Shown here piece after piece: positions 1 to 7,466 of a stretch of DNA of 8,521 nucleotides; the first letter of the stretch is position 1, and the number at the start of each line of letters is the position of its first letter. This DNA is from Stenotrophomonas raiganjensis (SeqCode) (GTDB lineage: Bacteria > Pseudomonadota > Gammaproteobacteria > Xanthomonadales > Xanthomonadaceae). The position numbers and the translations under genes are program-made. A model generated the notes under the pieces. It worked only from the letters and a program-made list of their open reading frames with translations, made no database searches and was not told the DNA's origin. The DNA is taken from positions 1 through 8,521 of the forward strand of contig NZ_JAUTXR010000051.1 in NCBI RefSeq assembly GCF_030658505.1, read 5' to 3'.

Positions 1-1
1 G

Positions 2-376
2 CAGCGGGTGACCGACATCATGGCCGAGATCTCTGCGGCTTCGCAGGAACAGAGCGCCGGCATCGAGCAGGTCAACCAGACCGTGGTGCAGATGGACGAA
101 ACCACCCAGCAGAACGCCGCGCTGGTGGAAGAAGCCACCGCCGCCGCACGCGCGATGGAGGACCAGGCCGCACAGCTGGCCGATGCCGTGGCGATCTTCC
201 GCCTCGACAACCAGGTTTCCGCCGCGATGAAGGCCGTGGCCGCGCGTGTCGAGCCGGCCCGCGTCACCTCCGTGGCACGTCCGCAGCCGGCCAGCACGCC
301 CGCTCCGCTCCGCCGCCGCAGCAGCAGCAACGCCAGCACCTTCGTCGCCAGCGACAGCGACTGGCAGGAATTCTGA
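2..376 (+). CDS. Methyl-accepting chemotaxis protein, C-terminal end (5' partial)
   Basis: This is the last part of a chemoreceptor; the reading frame is open to the left edge, so the ligand-binding, membrane, HAMP and signalling-tip parts lie outside. What remains is the end of the cytoplasmic coiled coil, with typical receptor sequence ([18 protein letters not shown], then [16 protein letters not shown]) that includes methylation-helix glutamates and glutamines, ending at AVAIFRL. After it come about 55 residues of Ala/Pro/Arg/Ser-rich flexible linker and the terminal pentapeptide DWQEF. That tail fits the xWxxF consensus that tethers CheR (and CheB) to high-abundance receptors in enterics (NWETF in Tar/Tsr). 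The next gene is cheR, 37 bp downstream on the same strand, so the receptor is probably the first visible member of the cheR-cheD-cheB operon. The MCP family assignment is firm; the ligand is unknown. Confidence 0.95.
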   Translation, partial: QRVTDIMAEISAASQEQSAGIEQVNQTVVQMDETTQQNAALVEEATAAARAMEDQAAQLADAVAIFRLDNQVSAAMKAVAARVEPARVTSVARPQPASTPAPLRRRSSSNASTFVASDSDWQEF

Positions 377-385
377 GACCCACCC

Positions 386-405
386 GTGGCGGCTTCGGCC
401 GCCGC
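386..405 (+). promoter_or_regulatory. Strong C(UUCG)G stem-loop just upstream of cheR
   Basis: GGCGGC (388-393), loop TTCG (394-397) and GCCGCC (398-403) form a perfect 6-bp stem, extended by one G-U and one G-C pair to 8 bp. The loop is the exceptionally stable cUUCGg tetraloop. It lies between the receptor stop codon (374-376) and the cheR ATG (414), covers the usual Shine-Dalgarno position and ends 8 nt before the start. No T-run follows, so it does not look like a terminator. It could limit cheR translation or protect a processed mRNA end. The structure is read directly from the sequence; the role is inferred. Confidence 0.6.
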
Positions 406-413
406 CTCCGCCG

Positions 414-1283
414 ATGGACACGTCCCCCGTGCAAAGCCCTACTCCCATCGTCACCGGCCCGCGCGAATTCGAGTTCGCCGACCGTGATTTCCGCCGCGTC
501 TGCGACTTGATCTACCAGCGCGTGGGCATTGCGCTTGCGCCGGCAAAGCGCGACATGGTGTATGGCCGCCTGTCGCGCCGCCTGCGCACGCTGGGCATGC
601 GCAGCTTCCAGCAGTACCTGGACCATCTGGAGCAGGAAGATGGTGACGAGTGGCAGGCGTTCACCAACGCCCTGACCACCAATCTGACCTCGTTCTTCCG
701 CGAACCGCACCACTTCGACAAGCTGCGCGAAGAACTGCAGCAACGCTCCAGCCGCAGCCCACTGCTGCTGTGGTCCTGCGCCGCCTCCACCGGTGAAGAG
801 CCGTACTCGATGGCGATCACCGCCTGCGAAGCGTTCGGCACATTGAAGCCGCCGGTGCGCATCATCGCCACCGATGTCGATACCCAGGTGCTGGCCACCG
901 CAGGCCGTGGTGTCTACAACATCGACCGCGTGACCAACCTCGATCCGGACCTGCGCCGACGCTACTTCCAGCGCGGCAGCGGCCCCAACGAGGGGCAATG
1001 CCGCGTGCTGCCCGCGCTGCGCGAGCTGATCGAGTTCCGCCCATTGAACCTGCTCGCGCCGCGCTACGACGTCGGCGGCCCGTTCGATGCGCTGTTCTGC
1101 CGCAACGTGATGATCTACTTCGACAAGCCGACCCAGCGCGCGATACTCGGTCGCCTGGTGCAGCACCTGGCCGATGACGGCCTGCTGTACACCGGCCACT
1201 CGGAGAACTACCTGCACGCCGCCGACCTGATCCAGCCCTGCGGCCGCACCCTCTACCGCCGTGCGGCAAAGGCCGGCGCATGA
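414..1283 (+). CDS. cheR: Chemotaxis protein methyltransferase CheR
   Basis: CheR transfers methyl groups from S-adenosylmethionine to glutamates on chemoreceptors during adaptation. The 289-aa product matches the usual enteric length (about 286). The N-terminal helical domain includes [15 protein letters not shown]. The SAM-binding part has [15 protein letters not shown] (motif I), then IIATDVD, then [13 protein letters not shown] and GHSENY near the end. Between them, [12 protein letters not shown] and the following segment correspond to the beta-subdomain that binds the receptor tail pentapeptide, matching the DWQEF end of the receptor just upstream. ATG 414 is chosen because conserved sequence starts soon after it and no ATG/GTG/TTG start lies in frame between 246 and 414. 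No clear Shine-Dalgarno is seen; a UUCG hairpin occupies that place. The stop overlaps the cheD start by 4 bp. Confidence 0.97.
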   Translation: MDTSPVQSPTPIVTGPREFEFADRDFRRVCDLIYQRVGIALAPAKRDMVYGRLSRRLRTLGMRSFQQYLDHLEQEDGDEWQAFTNALTTNLTSFFREPHHFDKLREELQQRSSRSPLLLWSCAASTGEEPYSMAITACEAFGTLKPPVRIIATDVDTQVLATAGRGVYNIDRVTNLDPDLRRRYFQRGSGPNEGQCRVLPALRELIEFRPLNLLAPRYDVGGPFDALFCRNVMIYFDKPTQRAILGRLVQHLADDGLLYTGHSENYLHAADLIQPCGRTLYRRAAKAGA

Positions 1284-1876
1284 ATGCTTCGCTGCGTACC
1301 GACGATGTGATGCGCTACCAGGATGCGCGCTTCCAGACCATCGCCGCCAAGCTGCTGCCGACCCAGTACCTGGTGGTCGATGACACCACCGCGCTGACCA
1401 CCACGCTGGGCTCGTGCGTAGCCGCCTGCCTGCGCGACCCGGTGCTGAAGATCGGCGGCATGAACCACTTCCTGCTGCCCGAGGGCAACGCCGGTGACGG
1501 TGCGCCCGCGCGCTACGGCAGCTATGCGATGGAACTGCTGATCAACGACATGCTCAAGCGCGGCGCGCACCGCAAGCGCATCGAAGCCAAGGTGTTCGGC
1601 GGCGCCAACGTACTGAAGGGCTTCACCAGCAATCCGGTCGGCACCCGCAACGCCGAGTTCGTACGCCAGTACCTGCAGGCCGAGCACATCCCGATCATTG
1701 CCGAGGACCTGTGCGGCATCCATCCGCGCAAGATCTGGTTCTTCGCCGATACCGGCCGCGTGGTGGTGCAACGCCTGCCGCATGCGCATGAGGCCGAGGT
1801 GGCCGCGACCGAATCGGCAGTGCGTGCACGCCTGTCCAAAGCCCCGGTCACCGGTGGCGTGGAGCTGTTCGAATGA
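1280..1876 (+). CDS. cheD: Chemoreceptor glutamine deamidase CheD
   Basis: CheD hydrolyses specific receptor glutamines to glutamates, maturing receptors so that CheR and CheB can act on them. The 198-aa product carries the catalytic cysteine in LGSCVAAC (Cys46) and the histidine in [11 protein letters not shown] (His63); the 17-residue spacing equals that of the Thermotoga enzyme, and threonines at 40-42 supply the third residue. Further family segments are [21 protein letters not shown] and, near the C-terminus, [18 protein letters not shown]. The ATG at 1280 overlaps the cheR stop as ATGA and is preceded by AAAGG (1268-1272). About 30 residues precede the core, slightly longer than in minimal CheD proteins. 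No CheC, the CheD partner in Bacillus, is present in this window, so CheD probably works here with CheB alone, as in other proteobacteria. Confidence 0.96.
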   Translation: MNASLRTDDVMRYQDARFQTIAAKLLPTQYLVVDDTTALTTTLGSCVAACLRDPVLKIGGMNHFLLPEGNAGDGAPARYGSYAMELLINDMLKRGAHRKRIEAKVFGGANVLKGFTSNPVGTRNAEFVRQYLQAEHIPIIAEDLCGIHPRKIWFFADTGRVVVQRLPHAHEAEVAATESAVRARLSKAPVTGGVELFE

Positions 1877-2946
1877 CCCTGACCGGCAACGCCCCCTGCC
1901 GGGTACTGATCGTCGACGACTCCGCCGTCGTGCGCCAGATGCTCACGGAAATCCTGTCCAGCGACCCTGCCATCGATGTGGTCGGCACCGCGGCCGACCC
2001 GCTGCTGGCACGCGAGAAGATCAAGCGCCTGGCGCCGGACGTGATCACCCTGGACGTGGAAATGCCGCGCATGGACGGGCTGGCGTTCCTGGAGAACCTG
2101 ATGCGCCTGCATCCGCTGCCGGTGGTGATGATTTCTTCGCTGACCGAGCGCGGCGCGGATACCACCCTGCAGGCGCTGGCGTTGGGTGCGGTGGATTTCG
2201 TTTCCAAGCCCAAGCTTGACGTGGCGCGCGGCCTGCAGGGCTACGCCGACGAGATCATCGCCAAAGTCAAGATGGCGGCACGCTCGCGGGTGCGGCCGCT
2301 GGTGCGTGCCAGTGCCCCCAAGCTCACGCTGGAAGCGGCGCCTGCAATGCGTGCTGCCGCGCCGCAGTTCCGTACCACCGACCGGCTGATCGCCATCGGA
2401 TCCTCTGCCGGAGGGACTGAAGCCCTGCGCGTGGTGCTGGAAGGCATGCCCGCCGATGCTCCCGCCGTGGTGATGACCCAGCACCTTCCGGCCAGCTTCA
2501 GCAGCGCCTTCGCCGAACGCCTGGACCGCCATTCGGCGATGGCCGTGCGCGAGGCCAGCGATGGTGAGGCGGTGCTGCCCGGCCACGCCTACCTGCCACC
2601 GGGGGGCAAGCACCTGCGGATCATCCGCGACGGTGCCCGCTGGCGCTGCCGCGTCGACGACGGCCCGGCGGTGAACCGGCACAAGCCCGCGGTGGACGTG
2701 CTGTTCCGCTCGGTCGCGCAGAGCGCAGGCGGCAACGCCATCGGTGCCATCCTCACCGGCATGGGCGACGACGGCGCGCGCGGCCTGCTGGAGATGCGCC
2801 AGGCCGGCGCCCCGACGCTGGTACAGGACGAGGCCACCAGCGTGGTCTGGGGCATGCCCGGTGCAGCGTTCAAGCTGGGCGCCGCCGAGGAACAGGTGCC
2901 GCTGGAACGGATTGCCGAGCGCTTGCTCGCCCTCGCCCGCAGCTGA
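1873..2946 (+). CDS. cheB: Protein-glutamate methylesterase/glutamine deamidase CheB
   Basis: CheB is the response regulator that removes receptor methyl groups (and deamidates glutamines) after phosphorylation by CheA, opposing CheR. The 357-aa protein has an N-terminal receiver domain (about 9-130) with the acidic pair Asp15-Asp16, phospho-acceptor Asp61 in [11 protein letters not shown], Ser88/Ser89 and Lys112 in VSKP. A linker of about 35 residues rich in Ala, Arg and Pro follows. The C-terminal esterase domain (about 170-355) has the catalytic triad Ser178 (GSSAGG), His204 (TQHLP) and Asp300 (TGMGDDGA), with the same spacing as Ser164/His190/Asp286 of the E. coli enzyme. All key residues are intact. 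The start overlaps the cheD stop (ATGA) and has GGAG at 1861-1864. It is the last visible gene of the operon; a palindrome follows 14 bp after the stop codon. Confidence 0.98.
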   Translation: MTLTGNAPCRVLIVDDSAVVRQMLTEILSSDPAIDVVGTAADPLLAREKIKRLAPDVITLDVEMPRMDGLAFLENLMRLHPLPVVMISSLTERGADTTLQALALGAVDFVSKPKLDVARGLQGYADEIIAKVKMAARSRVRPLVRASAPKLTLEAAPAMRAAAPQFRTTDRLIAIGSSAGGTEALRVVLEGMPADAPAVVMTQHLPASFSSAFAERLDRHSAMAVREASDGEAVLPGHAYLPPGGKHLRIIRDGARWRCRVDDGPAVNRHKPAVDVLFRSVAQSAGGNAIGAILTGMGDDGARGLLEMRQAGAPTLVQDEATSVVWGMPGAAFKLGAAEEQVPLERIAERLLALARS

Positions 2947-2960
2947 TCGGGCAACTGGAG

Positions 2961-2980
2961 AGCCGAGCCCACGCTCGGCT
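2961..2980 (+). repeat. SMAG/REP-like palindrome after cheB
   Basis: AGCCGAGC (2961-2968) and GCTCGGCT (2973-2980) are perfect 8-bp inverted arms around a 4-nt CCAC loop. The arm sequence and spacing resemble the common S. maltophilia SMAG (GTAG-headed REP) type, but the preceding bases are GGAG instead of GTAG, so this copy looks degenerate. As an RNA hairpin it could also stabilise or end the che transcript, although no clear U-run follows. The family assignment is from memory of the element type. Confidence 0.6.
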
Positions 2981-3048
2981 TCGAACCCGGCTGGACACAA
3001 CCAAGAAGCGTCGCATTCACCCCATTCGATCCGGCAATGCCGTCGGAC

Positions 3049-3071
3049 ATCGACGTTCCAATAATGTCGAT
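3049..3071. other. Short inverted repeat upstream of the hydrolase gene
   Basis: ATCGAC (3049-3054) and GTCGAT (3066-3071) are inverted arms separated by 11 nt, in the 244-bp gap between cheB and the hydrolase start. The centre (TTCCAATAAT) is AT-richer than its surroundings. It could be an operator, but with only 6-bp arms it may be chance. No convincing promoter was seen elsewhere in this gap. Confidence 0.25.
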
Positions 3072-3190
3072 TCCGCATCTATGTGGCGTAATCGCCCCCA
3101 TCCGCACTGAGACGGGTCCTCGTAGATCCATCGCACTGGACGTGCTTTCCCTGCGCGCTCAGCGTGAGGCTCCCTCCACGGAGACTTCTC

Positions 3191-4000
3191 TTGCCCGTCC
3201 TCACCCACCACGATATTGGCAGCGGTTTTCCCATTGTTCTCGGAGGCAGCTATCTCTGGAACCGCAACATGTGGGAACCCCAGATCGAGCTGCTATCACG
3301 TCGCTATCGCCTGATCATCCCGGAGCTGCCCGGCCACGACAATGATCTGCCACTGTCCGCCGCCTTGACCACACCCGCGTGCCTGGCACGTGACGTCGGT
3401 CGATTGCTCGATTCACTGGGTATCCGGCAATGCGCGGTGGCCGGACTGTCGGTCGGCGGCATGTGGGCGGCAGAACTGGCACTGCAGCGTCCCGAGCAGA
3501 TCCGCTCACTGATCCTGATGGACACCTTCCTCGGCGCGGAACCCGAAGCATCCCGTCAACGCTACTTTGGCATGCTCGACATGATTGAACGCCTCGGGTA
3601 CATCCCCGAAGCCATGGCCGAGCAGATCGTGCCCCTGTTCTTCCGTCCCGGCATCGCTGGCGACGACCCGATCCGGATGCGGTTCCTGCAACGACTGCTG
3701 TCCTGGCGCCGCGAGCGGCTCCTGAACGCGGTGGTGCCGCTTGGCCGGCTGATCTTCGGCCGCCCGGACCGGCTGTTGGCGTTGAAGGATCTTGACCCGG
3801 AAACAACGCTGATCCTGAGCGGAGAGCAGGATCTGCCGCGCCCGATGACTGAGGCGCAGCAGATGGCCAGGATAATTGGATGCCGCCTGCAGTCGATCCC
3901 CGATGCAGGCCATGTTGCCACTCTGGAAAATCCGGCCTTCGTCAGCGTCCAGCTCGATGCGTGGCTGCAGCGCTCACTCTCACTGGCACCGTCCTGCTGA
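3191..4000 (+). CDS. Alpha/beta-fold hydrolase, substrate unknown
   Basis: This 269-aa protein has the size and layout of a single-domain alpha/beta hydrolase. The probable triad is Ser87 in the nucleophile elbow GLSVGG, Asp214 in SGEQD and His241 in DAGHVATLENP. The core starts with IGSGFPIVLGGSYLW; the usual HG oxyanion motif is replaced by LGGSY, which I associate with a subgroup of these enzymes, and VIPELPGH-like sequence (LIIPELPGHD) follows. A helical cap lies at about 115-195. No signal peptide or membrane segment is seen, so it is probably cytoplasmic. TTG 3191 is preferred because GGAG (3180-3183) lies 7 nt upstream and the hydrolase core starts soon after; an in-frame GTG at 3164 would add nine poorly supported residues. 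The gene stands alone between two REP-like palindromes, follows the che operon on the same strand and converges with acnB. Esterase, lactonase and haloperoxidase-like activities are all possible. Confidence 0.85.
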   Translation: MPVLTHHDIGSGFPIVLGGSYLWNRNMWEPQIELLSRRYRLIIPELPGHDNDLPLSAALTTPACLARDVGRLLDSLGIRQCAVAGLSVGGMWAAELALQRPEQIRSLILMDTFLGAEPEASRQRYFGMLDMIERLGYIPEAMAEQIVPLFFRPGIAGDDPIRMRFLQRLLSWRRERLLNAVVPLGRLIFGRPDRLLALKDLDPETTLILSGEQDLPRPMTEAQQMARIIGCRLQSIPDAGHVATLENPAFVSVQLDAWLQRSLSLAPSC

Positions 4001-4060
4001 CGCGCAGGCAAGGGAAACAGCAGCCGAGCTGTGGCCTCGGTGCCATACACCATCACACAC

Positions 4061-4093
4061 AAAAAACCCCCGGCTTTCACCGGGGGTTCTTCA
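4061..4093. terminator. Bidirectional rho-independent terminator
   Basis: AACCCCCGG (4065-4073) and CCGGGGGTT (4080-4088) form a perfect 9-bp stem with a 6-nt loop. An A-run precedes it (4061-4066) and a T-rich stretch follows (TTCTTCATTT), so it can act in both directions. It most naturally ends the hydrolase transcript (stop at 4000) and backs up acnB termination. Confidence 0.85.
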
Positions 4094-4103
4094 TTTCAAC
4101 GGG

Positions 4104-4127
4104 ATGCCGGCCAGCGGCCGGCACTAC
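4104..4127 (-). repeat. SMAG (GTAG-type REP) element
   Basis: TGCCGGCC (4105-4112) and GGCCGGCA (4116-4123) are perfect 8-bp arms around AGC, followed by CTAC (4124-4127), so on the minus strand the element starts with GTAG. This is the form of the REP-like SMAG repeats scattered between genes in Stenotrophomonas, which are mobilised in trans by RAYT-type (TnpA-REP) transposases. It lies between two terminators at a convergent gene end, a typical place for such repeats. Confidence 0.8.
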
Positions 4128-4147
4128 CATGCGTCGTCCACTCACAG

Positions 4148-4175
4148 AAAACCCCCGGCGCGACCCGGGGGCTTT
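4148..4175 (-). terminator. Terminator of acnB
   Basis: CCCCCGG (4152-4158) and CCGGGGG (4165-4171) form a 7-bp GC stem with a 6-nt loop. Read on the minus strand it begins 15 nt after the acnB stop codon and is followed by TTTT (4151-4148), the standard intrinsic form. A TTT on the other side (4173-4175) may let it work weakly on the plus strand too. Confidence 0.85.
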
Positions 4176-4186
4176 CAGTTACCGCA

Positions 4187-6778
4187 TCAGGCAGCGACCG
4201 TCTTGGCCACGTCCTGGTACTCCTCGATCTGGTCGAAGTTCATGTAACGGTAGATCTCCGCACCATTGGCGTTGATCACGCCGATGTCCGCCATGTACTC
4301 CTCCTTGGTCGGGATGCGGCCCAGGCGCGAGCAGATCGCCGCCAGTTCCGCCGAACCCAGGTACACGTTGGTGTTGCGGCCCAGGCGGTTCGGGAAGTTG
4401 CGGGTCGAGGTCGACATCGCGGTGGAACCTTCACGGATCTGCGCCTGGTTGCCCATGCACAGCGAGCAGCCCGGCATTTCCATGCGTGCGCCGGTGGCGC
4501 CGAAGGTGCCGTACACGCCTTCCTTGGTCAGCTCCGAGGCGTCCATCTTGGTCGGCGGGGCCACCCACAGGCGGGTCGGCAGGTCACGCTTGCCTTCCAG
4601 CAGCTTCGCCGCCGCACGGAAGTGGCCGATGTTGGTCATGCACGAACCGATGAACACTTCGTCGATCTTGGCGCCGGCCACTTCGGACAGGGTCTTCACG
4701 TCGTCCGGGTCGTTCGGGCAGGCCACGATCGGCTCGTGGATGTCGGCCAGGTCGATCTCGATGACGGCGGCGTACTCGGCGTCGGCATCCGGCTCCAGCA
4801 GCTCCGGGTTGGCCAGCCACGCTTCCATCTTCTCGATACGGCGCTGCAGCGAGCGCGGATCCTGGTAACCCTCGGCGATCATCCACTTCAGCAGCGTGAT
4901 GTTGCTGTTGAGGTACTCGATGATCGGCTCCTTGTTCAGGCGCACCGAGCAACCGGCCGCCGAACGCTCGGCCGAGGCGTCGGACAGTTCGAATGCCTGT
5001 TCGACCTTCAGTTCCGGCAGGCCTTCGATTTCCAGGATGCGGCCGGAGAAGATGTTCTTCTTGCCAGCCTTGGCCACGGTCAGCAGGCCCGACTTGATCG
5101 CGTACAGCGGGATCGCGTTGACCAGGTCACGCAGGGTCACGCCCGGCTGCATCTTGCCCTTGAAGCGCACCAGCACCGACTCCGGCATGTCCAGCGGCAT
5201 CACGCCGGTGGCGGCGGCGAAGGCGACCAGGCCCGAACCGGCCGGGAACGAAATGCCCACCGGGAAGCGGGTGTGCGAGTCACCACCGGTGCCGACGGTG
5301 TCCGGCAGCAGCATGCGGTTGAGCCAGCTGTGGATCACGCCATCACCCGGACGCAGCGAAACGCCGCCACGGGTGGAGATGAACTCCGGCAGGGTGTGGT
5401 GGGTCTTCACGTCCACCGGCTTCGGGTAAGCGGCGGTATGGCAGAACGACTGCATCACCAGGTCGGCCGAGAAGCCCAGGCAGGCCAGGTCCTTCAGCTC
5501 GTCACGGGTCATCGGGCCGGTGGTGTCCTGCGAGCCGACCGAGGTCATCTTCGGTTCGCAGTAGGTGCCCGGGCGCATGCCCTGGCCTTCCGGCAGGCCA
5601 CAGGCGCGGCCAACCATCTTCTGCGCCAGCGAGAAGCCCTTGCCGGTATCGACCGGCTGCACCGGCAGGCGGAACAGGTCGGTCGGGGCCAGGCCCAGCG
5701 CTTCGCGCGCCTTGCCGGTCAGGCCACGGCCGATGATCAGCGGGATGCGGCCACCGGCACGCACTTCGTCGAACAGCACGTCGGACTTGACCTGGAACTC
5801 GGCGATCACTTCGCCGTTCTTCAGCGCCTTGCCTTCGTACGGACGCAGCTCGATGACATCGCCGTGCTCCATCTTCGACACGTCCAGCTCGATCGGCAGC
5901 GCACCGGCATCTTCCATGGTGTTGTAGAAGATCGGGGCGATCTTGCCGCCCAGGCACACGCCGCCAGCGCGCTTGTTCGGGATGTACGGAATGTCATCGC
6001 CGGTCCACCACAGCACGCTGTTGGTGGCCGACTTACGCGAGGAACCGGTGCCGACCACGTCGCCGACGTAGGCGACCAGGTGGCCCTTGTCCTTAAGCGA
6101 CAGGATCTGCTGGATCGGGCCGCGCTTGCCGTCTTCTTCCGGGGTGAACGGCGCGTCGTCGCGCTTGTTCTTCAGCATCGCCAGGGCGTGCATCGGGATG
6201 TCCGGGCGGGTGGTCGCGTCCGGTGCCGGCGACAGGTCGTCGGTGTTGGTCTCGCCCGGCACCTTGAACACGGTGACGGTCAGGCTCTGCGGCACTTCCG
6301 GGTTGCTGGTGAACCACTCGGCATCGGCCCAGCTCTGCAGCACGGCCTGGGCGTTGGCGTTGCCGGCCTTGGCCTTTTCCTGCACGTCATGGAACGCGTC
6401 GAACACCAGCAGGGTCTTCTTCAGGCCGTTGGCGGCGATGGTGCCGACGCTGGCGTCATCGAGCAGCTGCACCAGCGGCGCAACGTTGTAACCGCCAAGC
6501 ATGGTGCCCAGCAGTTCGGTGGCGCGCTCGCGGTTGATCAGCGGGTTCTGCTCGCTGCCCAGCGCGATCGCGGCCAGGTACGAGGCCTTGACCTTGGCTG
6601 CGTCATCGACACCGGCCGGCACGCGGTGGGTCAGCAGGTCGAGCAGGAACTCGGCCTCGCCCTGCGGCGGGTTCTTCAGCAGTTCGATGACATCGGCCGT
6701 CTGCTGCGCGCTCAGCGGCAGCGGCGGGATGCCAAGCGCAGCGCGCTCGGCGACGTGGTGGCGGTAGGCTTCCAACAT
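4187..6778 (-). CDS. acnB: Bifunctional aconitate hydratase 2 / 2-methylisocitrate dehydratase AcnB
   Basis: AcnB interconverts citrate and isocitrate via cis-aconitate in the TCA and glyoxylate cycles, and in the family can also hydrate 2-methylaconitate. The 863-aa product has the length of E. coli AcnB (865). Order: N-terminal HEAT-like domain (about 1-160), the swivelling domain (about 165-390) with [15 protein letters not shown] and [13 protein letters not shown] (243-255), then the catalytic domains with [11 protein letters not shown]. The 4Fe-4S cysteines appear in FIGSCMTN (about Cys713) and PGCSLC (about Cys771 and Cys774). The start [16 protein letters not shown] is characteristic, and GGGAG (plus-strand 6784-6788) lies 5 nt upstream; an in-frame extension of 12 codons lacks support. 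The upstream gap to the toxin gene is only 43 bp with no obvious terminator, so acnB may be co-transcribed with the toxin-antitoxin pair. No frameshift or missing active-site residue was seen. Confidence 0.98.
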   Translation of the reverse strand: MLEAYRHHVAERAALGIPPLPLSAQQTADVIELLKNPPQGEAEFLLDLLTHRVPAGVDDAAKVKASYLAAIALGSEQNPLINRERATELLGTMLGGYNVAPLVQLLDDASVGTIAANGLKKTLLVFDAFHDVQEKAKAGNANAQAVLQSWADAEWFTSNPEVPQSLTVTVFKVPGETNTDDLSPAPDATTRPDIPMHALAMLKNKRDDAPFTPEEDGKRGPIQQILSLKDKGHLVAYVGDVVGTGSSRKSATNSVLWWTGDDIPYIPNKRAGGVCLGGKIAPIFYNTMEDAGALPIELDVSKMEHGDVIELRPYEGKALKNGEVIAEFQVKSDVLFDEVRAGGRIPLIIGRGLTGKAREALGLAPTDLFRLPVQPVDTGKGFSLAQKMVGRACGLPEGQGMRPGTYCEPKMTSVGSQDTTGPMTRDELKDLACLGFSADLVMQSFCHTAAYPKPVDVKTHHTLPEFISTRGGVSLRPGDGVIHSWLNRMLLPDTVGTGGDSHTRFPVGISFPAGSGLVAFAAATGVMPLDMPESVLVRFKGKMQPGVTLRDLVNAIPLYAIKSGLLTVAKAGKKNIFSGRILEIEGLPELKVEQAFELSDASAERSAAGCSVRLNKEPIIEYLNSNITLLKWMIAEGYQDPRSLQRRIEKMEAWLANPELLEPDADAEYAAVIEIDLADIHEPIVACPNDPDDVKTLSEVAGAKIDEVFIGSCMTNIGHFRAAAKLLEGKRDLPTRLWVAPPTKMDASELTKEGVYGTFGATGARMEMPGCSLCMGNQAQIREGSTAMSTSTRNFPNRLGRNTNVYLGSAELAAICSRLGRIPTKEEYMADIGVINANGAEIYRYMNFDQIEEYQDVAKTVAA

Positions 6779-6821
6779 GACAACTCCCGGGTAATGCGTA
6801 GGTTGAAAAAACAATATGGGC

Positions 6822-7220
6822 TCAGGCGTGCGGCACGATCAGCTTCAGGCCCTTGAAGTAGTCGCGGTAAAACGTGTCGTTCCAGGTGATCAGGCCGTCG
6901 CACTGCAGCAGTGCGTGGGCGCCGACCATGAATTCGTCCAGGCTGCGGCGGCTGCCGCCGCGCTGGCGATGACGGCGGTGCATCTCGCCGGCGCGAAGCG
7001 CCGACTTGGCTTCCATCGGGTTGAAGTGCACGCCCATCTCTTCCAGGGCTTCGAGCACTTCGGCGCCGCCGCGCAGCGATGCGCAGACTTCGGCCAGGGT
7101 CGCGCCACAGACCACCACGCGGCCACCGACCAGGCTCTGCCGGAGGATGGCTTCCACCGCATCGGCCTGCGGACCATTGCTGAGCAGCTCGACCAGCACC
7201 GGCGAATCGACGGCGATCAT
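6822..7220 (-). CDS. PIN-domain ribonuclease toxin (VapC-like)
   Basis: The 132-aa product is a single PIN domain, the Mg2+-dependent RNase fold of VapC toxins. The four expected acidic positions can be placed: Asp5 in [12 protein letters not shown], Glu44 in [10 protein letters not shown], Asp95 in [12 protein letters not shown] and Asp115 in [13 protein letters not shown]. The usual Asn two residues after the first Asp (DTN) is Pro here, a common variation. ATG 7220 is chosen; a GTG immediately before it (7223) is an equal alternative, and GAGGAG (7235-7230), inside the antitoxin 3' end, suits both. The antitoxin stop is 6 bp upstream of the ATG, the usual antitoxin-first order with coupled translation. 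The acnB start lies 43 bp downstream on the same strand. The family is clear; the RNA target is unknown. Confidence 0.9.
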   Translation of the reverse strand: MIAVDSPVLVELLSNGPQADAVEAILRQSLVGGRVVVCGATLAEVCASLRGGAEVLEALEEMGVHFNPMEAKSALRAGEMHRRHRQRGGSRRSLDEFMVGAHALLQCDGLITWNDTFYRDYFKGLKLIVPHA

Positions 7221-7226
7221 CACGGC

Positions 7227-7451
7227 TTACTCCTCGTCACGCACCGCGCGTACGGCCGCGTCGGATGACTCGAAGCCGTCCAGCGCGAACTTGCCGCGCG
7301 CCCGTGAAATGGCATCGTCAACACTCTTGCGCAGGATGATGCGGCTGCCCTCCAGCTCGACCTTCAGCAGCGTGCCCTTGGTCAGGCCGAGAGCGTCACG
7401 CACCGCCTTGGGCAGGGTGATCTGTCCGCGTTCTGCAACAGTGGCTTCCAT
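7227..7451 (-). CDS. AbrB/MazE-family antitoxin (VapB-like)
   Basis: The 74-aa protein has a SpoVT/AbrB swapped-hairpin DNA-binding domain at about 1-43 (EATVAERGQITLPKAVRDAL, then KGTLLKVELEGSRIILRK) and a charged C-terminal tail (DDAISRARGKFALDGF to RAVRDEE), where antitoxins of this type bind and block the toxin. It should neutralise the PIN toxin encoded directly downstream and repress its own promoter. ATG 7451 is chosen because GGAGG (plus-strand 7460-7464) lies 8 nt upstream; a longer in-frame start at 7475 would fall inside the probable operator. Acting as a transcription factor at the repeats upstream is an inference from the fold and from how VapBC/MazEF modules work. Confidence 0.92.
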   Translation of the reverse strand: MEATVAERGQITLPKAVRDALGLTKGTLLKVELEGSRIILRKSVDDAISRARGKFALDGFESSDAAVRAVRDEE

Positions 7452-7466
7452 CGGTAGGCCCTCCAG

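Noticed and set aside
246..413. An extension of cheR upstream to a GTG at 246.
   Set aside because: It would overlap the receptor gene by 131 bp and add a Pro/Ala/Ser-rich segment not found in CheR proteins. The frame is open only because of GC bias.
1522..3078. A 518-codon minus-strand open frame across cheD and cheB.
   Set aside because: It is a shadow of two well-supported plus-strand genes; the translation is low-complexity His/Arg/Gly/Gln-rich and has no domain signature.
6779..6814. An extension of acnB by 12 codons to 6814.
   Set aside because: The start at 6778 gives the family's typical N-terminus and has a GGGAG site 5 nt upstream.
6822..6850. The T-rich stretch (minus strand TTGTTTTTT) after the toxin stop as a terminator before acnB.
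   Set aside because: No stable GC stem precedes the T-run, so an intrinsic terminator is not supported.
4031..6856. A very long plus-strand open frame (941 codons) lying fully opposite acnB.
   Set aside because: It is antisense to an unmistakable full-length aconitase in GC-rich DNA, where the opposite strand often stays open. Its composition is rich in Arg, His, Gln, Val and Gly with no recognisable domain, and it runs through two terminators and a REP element.
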